Assembly: GCA_029051445.1 (NCBI GenBank)
Contig: JAIDKP010000054.1
Span: 1 to 8,361 of the forward strand
Source of the DNA: Muribaculaceae bacterium
GTDB lineage: Bacteria; Bacteroidota; Bacteroidia; Bacteroidales; Muribaculaceae
Direction of reading: 5' to 3'
Length of the DNA stretch: 8,361 nucleotides
Of the stretch, positions 7,111-8,361 are shown one piece after another. How positions within the stretch are numbered: position 1 is the first letter of the stretch; each line of letters begins with the position of its first letter. The position numbers and the translations under genes were made by a program. The notes below the pieces were generated by a model, which worked only from the letters and a program-made list of their open reading frames with translations, was not told the DNA's origin and made no database searches.

Positions 7111-8253
7111 TTATGCAAACACAGATATCAGAGCACGGTTTAGACTGTCAATGTCTTCATCGGTCATTGCAGCCGACAGGCTGAACCGTAATCGCTCTGT
7201 GCCGGCTGGTACAGTTGGTGTTCTTATTGCCAGAACCTTTATATTCTCTTCAAGCAGCCTCTTAGACAGTTTGACAGCTTTGGAGGCATCGCCGATAATA
7301 AGAGGCTGTATGTGACTTGCTTCTTGTTTGTCAGGGCATAAAGGCGACAGCACATCAGCCAGTCTTGCCGACAGATGTCTGAGATGCATGCGTCTGCTCT
7401 CAAGTGCGGGAAGCATCTCCACGATTCTGCGGGTCCATGCCATTTGCAGCGGGGGTAGGGCAGTCGAGAATATCAGACTCCGGCATCTGTTTACAAGCAA
7501 TTTTTTCAGGATCGGTGATATGACTGCAAACGCTCCCATGGATGCTGTGGCTTTTCCGAAAGTGCCCACCACGATGTCCCATAATTCGGGCGAAGAACTC
7601 CCTTGTGCGAGTCCCAGCCCATCGGGACCTTCGACACCAAAAGCGTGCGCCTCGTCAAGATACAGTATAATTCCCTCGTATGCCTTTTTTATCTCGAGCA
7701 GTCTTTCAAGATCGGCTCTGTCACCGTCCATGCTGTAGACGCTTTCTACAACCACAATAAACGTGCTGTATTTGTCGCGGTTGTTCCTGATTATTCGTTC
7801 AAGTGCATCGAGATCGTTATGCGGAAAACGGCGGAAATCACATCTCGACAGCATAATCCCGTCGATAAGACTCGCATGCACAAGCTTGTCGGCGACAATC
7901 AGCGTCGACTTGTCGGCAATGGCCGCCGGAATACCCGAATTGGCATGATATCCGCTGTTGAAAAGCAATACCTCCCTCTCATAGCCATACATCTTTTGCA
8001 GGCATTGCTCGAGCGCTGTATGATGTTTTTGTGTTGCTGCCAGTAGGCGCGATGCCGATGATGAGAGAAACATGCTCTCATCGTCCGCGGCTTGTCTCAG
8101 AAACTCGGCTCTGATATTGTTGTCGGTCGCGAGTCCCAGATAGTCATTGGTTGAGAAATCAAGATAGAGATATTCTCTGCCTGTTGTGTCATCCGGGATA
8201 TGGCGTAGATTTCCTTTGGCAGCGATCTCCGCTAAAACAGTTTCAGGCTTCAT
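7111..8253 (-). CDS. bioF: 8-amino-7-oxononanoate synthase BioF
   Basis: PLP-dependent enzyme that joins pimeloyl-ACP (or -CoA) to L-alanine, with loss of CO2, giving KAPA. The 380 residues match the family (E. coli 384). Visible motifs are NDYLGL (36-41), the SGYHAN block at 100-105 whose His103 should stack on PLP, DKLVHASLIDG (122-132), ESVYSMDGD (170-178), LYLDEAHAFG (197-206) with Asp200 and His203, and GTFGKA (230-235) with Lys234 as the PLP lysine. PAGTERLRFSLSA lies near the end. Close relatives are 2-amino-3-ketobutyrate CoA ligase and serine palmitoyltransferase, but the biotin neighbours settle the call. The ATG lies inside the end of bioA (11-nt overlap, different frame), and a GGGA 5 nt ahead may help re-initiation. 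Stop is TAA, 23 nt before the bioG-bioC gene. Confidence 0.95.
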   Translation of the reverse strand: MKPETVLAEIAAKGNLRHIPDDTTGREYLYLDFSTNDYLGLATDNNIRAEFLRQAADDESMFLSSSASRLLAATQKHHTALEQCLQKMYGYEREVLLFNSGYHANSGIPAAIADKSTLIVADKLVHASLIDGIMLSRCDFRRFPHNDLDALERIIRNNRDKYSTFIVVVESVYSMDGDRADLERLLEIKKAYEGIILYLDEAHAFGVEGPDGLGLAQGSSSPELWDIVVGTFGKATASMGAFAVISPILKKLLVNRCRSLIFSTALPPLQMAWTRRIVEMLPALESRRMHLRHLSARLADVLSPLCPDKQEASHIQPLIIGDASKAVKLSKRLLEENIKVLAIRTPTVPAGTERLRFSLSAAMTDEDIDSLNRALISVFA

Positions 8254-8361
8254 TAAATTCCCGCAATATTGTAATCATGTTACGGCACAAGGTGCGCAGA
8301 TCCTCGTCGCTTATCACGTATGGTGGCATGATATAGACATTCCTCCCGAACGGCCGTACCC
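8243..8361 (-). CDS. bioA: BioA, adenosylmethionine-8-amino-7-oxononanoate aminotransferase (C-terminal fragment at window edge)
   Basis: The last 38 residues and TGA stop of a protein whose 5' part lies beyond the right edge. The tail reads VRPFGRNVYIMPPY followed by VISDEDLRTL. It aligns with the end of E. coli BioA (IRPFGKLIYLMPPY), including the Arg that binds the KAPA carboxylate there (Arg391). BioA uses PLP and S-adenosylmethionine to turn KAPA into 7,8-diaminopelargonate, between BioF and BioD. The stop codon lies 11 nt inside bioF, so the two are probably translationally coupled. In some Bacteroides bioA is fused to bioB. Whether that holds here cannot be told from this end. Confidence 0.88.
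   Translation of the reverse strand, partial: VRPFGRNVYIMPPYVISDEDLRTLCRNMITILREFNEA

Noticed and set aside
1..8361. Mobile elements, CRISPR arrays, tRNA genes or a defence system
   Set aside because: Every stretch over 120 nt is explained by a core gene. There are no transposase or integrase motifs, spaced repeats or cloverleaf sequences.

Overview
The window reads as one strand (minus) of a Bacteroidales chromosome. A Muribaculaceae-like gut bacterium is my best guess, from overall protein style only. The signs are a BioG-BioC fusion in the biotin operon, a TamB-type protein with the Bacteroidetes layout, a Ktr-like K+ uptake pair ending in a YPYDNIII-type tail, A-rich start contexts and few clear Shine-Dalgarno sites. 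Base composition is moderate, and coding fills almost the whole window. There are no tRNAs, rRNAs, mobile elements, CRISPR arrays or prophage genes. This is a core metabolism and envelope region, not an island.

Layout in order of transcription (right to left). First comes a biotin-synthesis cluster, 8361 to 5064. It holds the 3' end of bioA (8243-8361), bioF (7111-8253), a fused bioG-bioC gene (5699-7087) and bioD (5064-5702). bioA/bioF overlap by 11 nt, bioF and bioGC are 23 nt apart, and bioGC/bioD overlap by 4 nt (ATGA), so this looks like one operon. The products cover the late pathway. BioC methylates malonyl-ACP to start the disguised pimelate chain, BioG removes the methyl group at the end, BioF makes KAPA, BioA makes DAPA and BioD makes dethiobiotin. 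bioB and the operon promoter are not in the window and may lie beyond 8361.

After a 112-nt gap with a strong 12-bp inverted repeat (4981-5014) comes a potassium uptake pair: trkH (3089-4951, membrane channel subunit) and trkA (2400-3089, cytoplasmic single-RCK gating subunit). They overlap in a TGATG junction. The trkH product has a long N-terminal extension, and its start is uncertain (GTG at 4951 or ATG at 4873).

After a 98-nt gap with a small hairpin (2329-2347) comes the first 767 codons of a large TamB/AsmA-like envelope protein (1-2301), which runs off the left edge.

The three modules have no obvious functional link beyond shared orientation. I found no credible new biological system. 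The points most worth a look are the BioG-BioC fusion, the inverted repeat between bioD and trkH, and the extended TrkH N-terminus.
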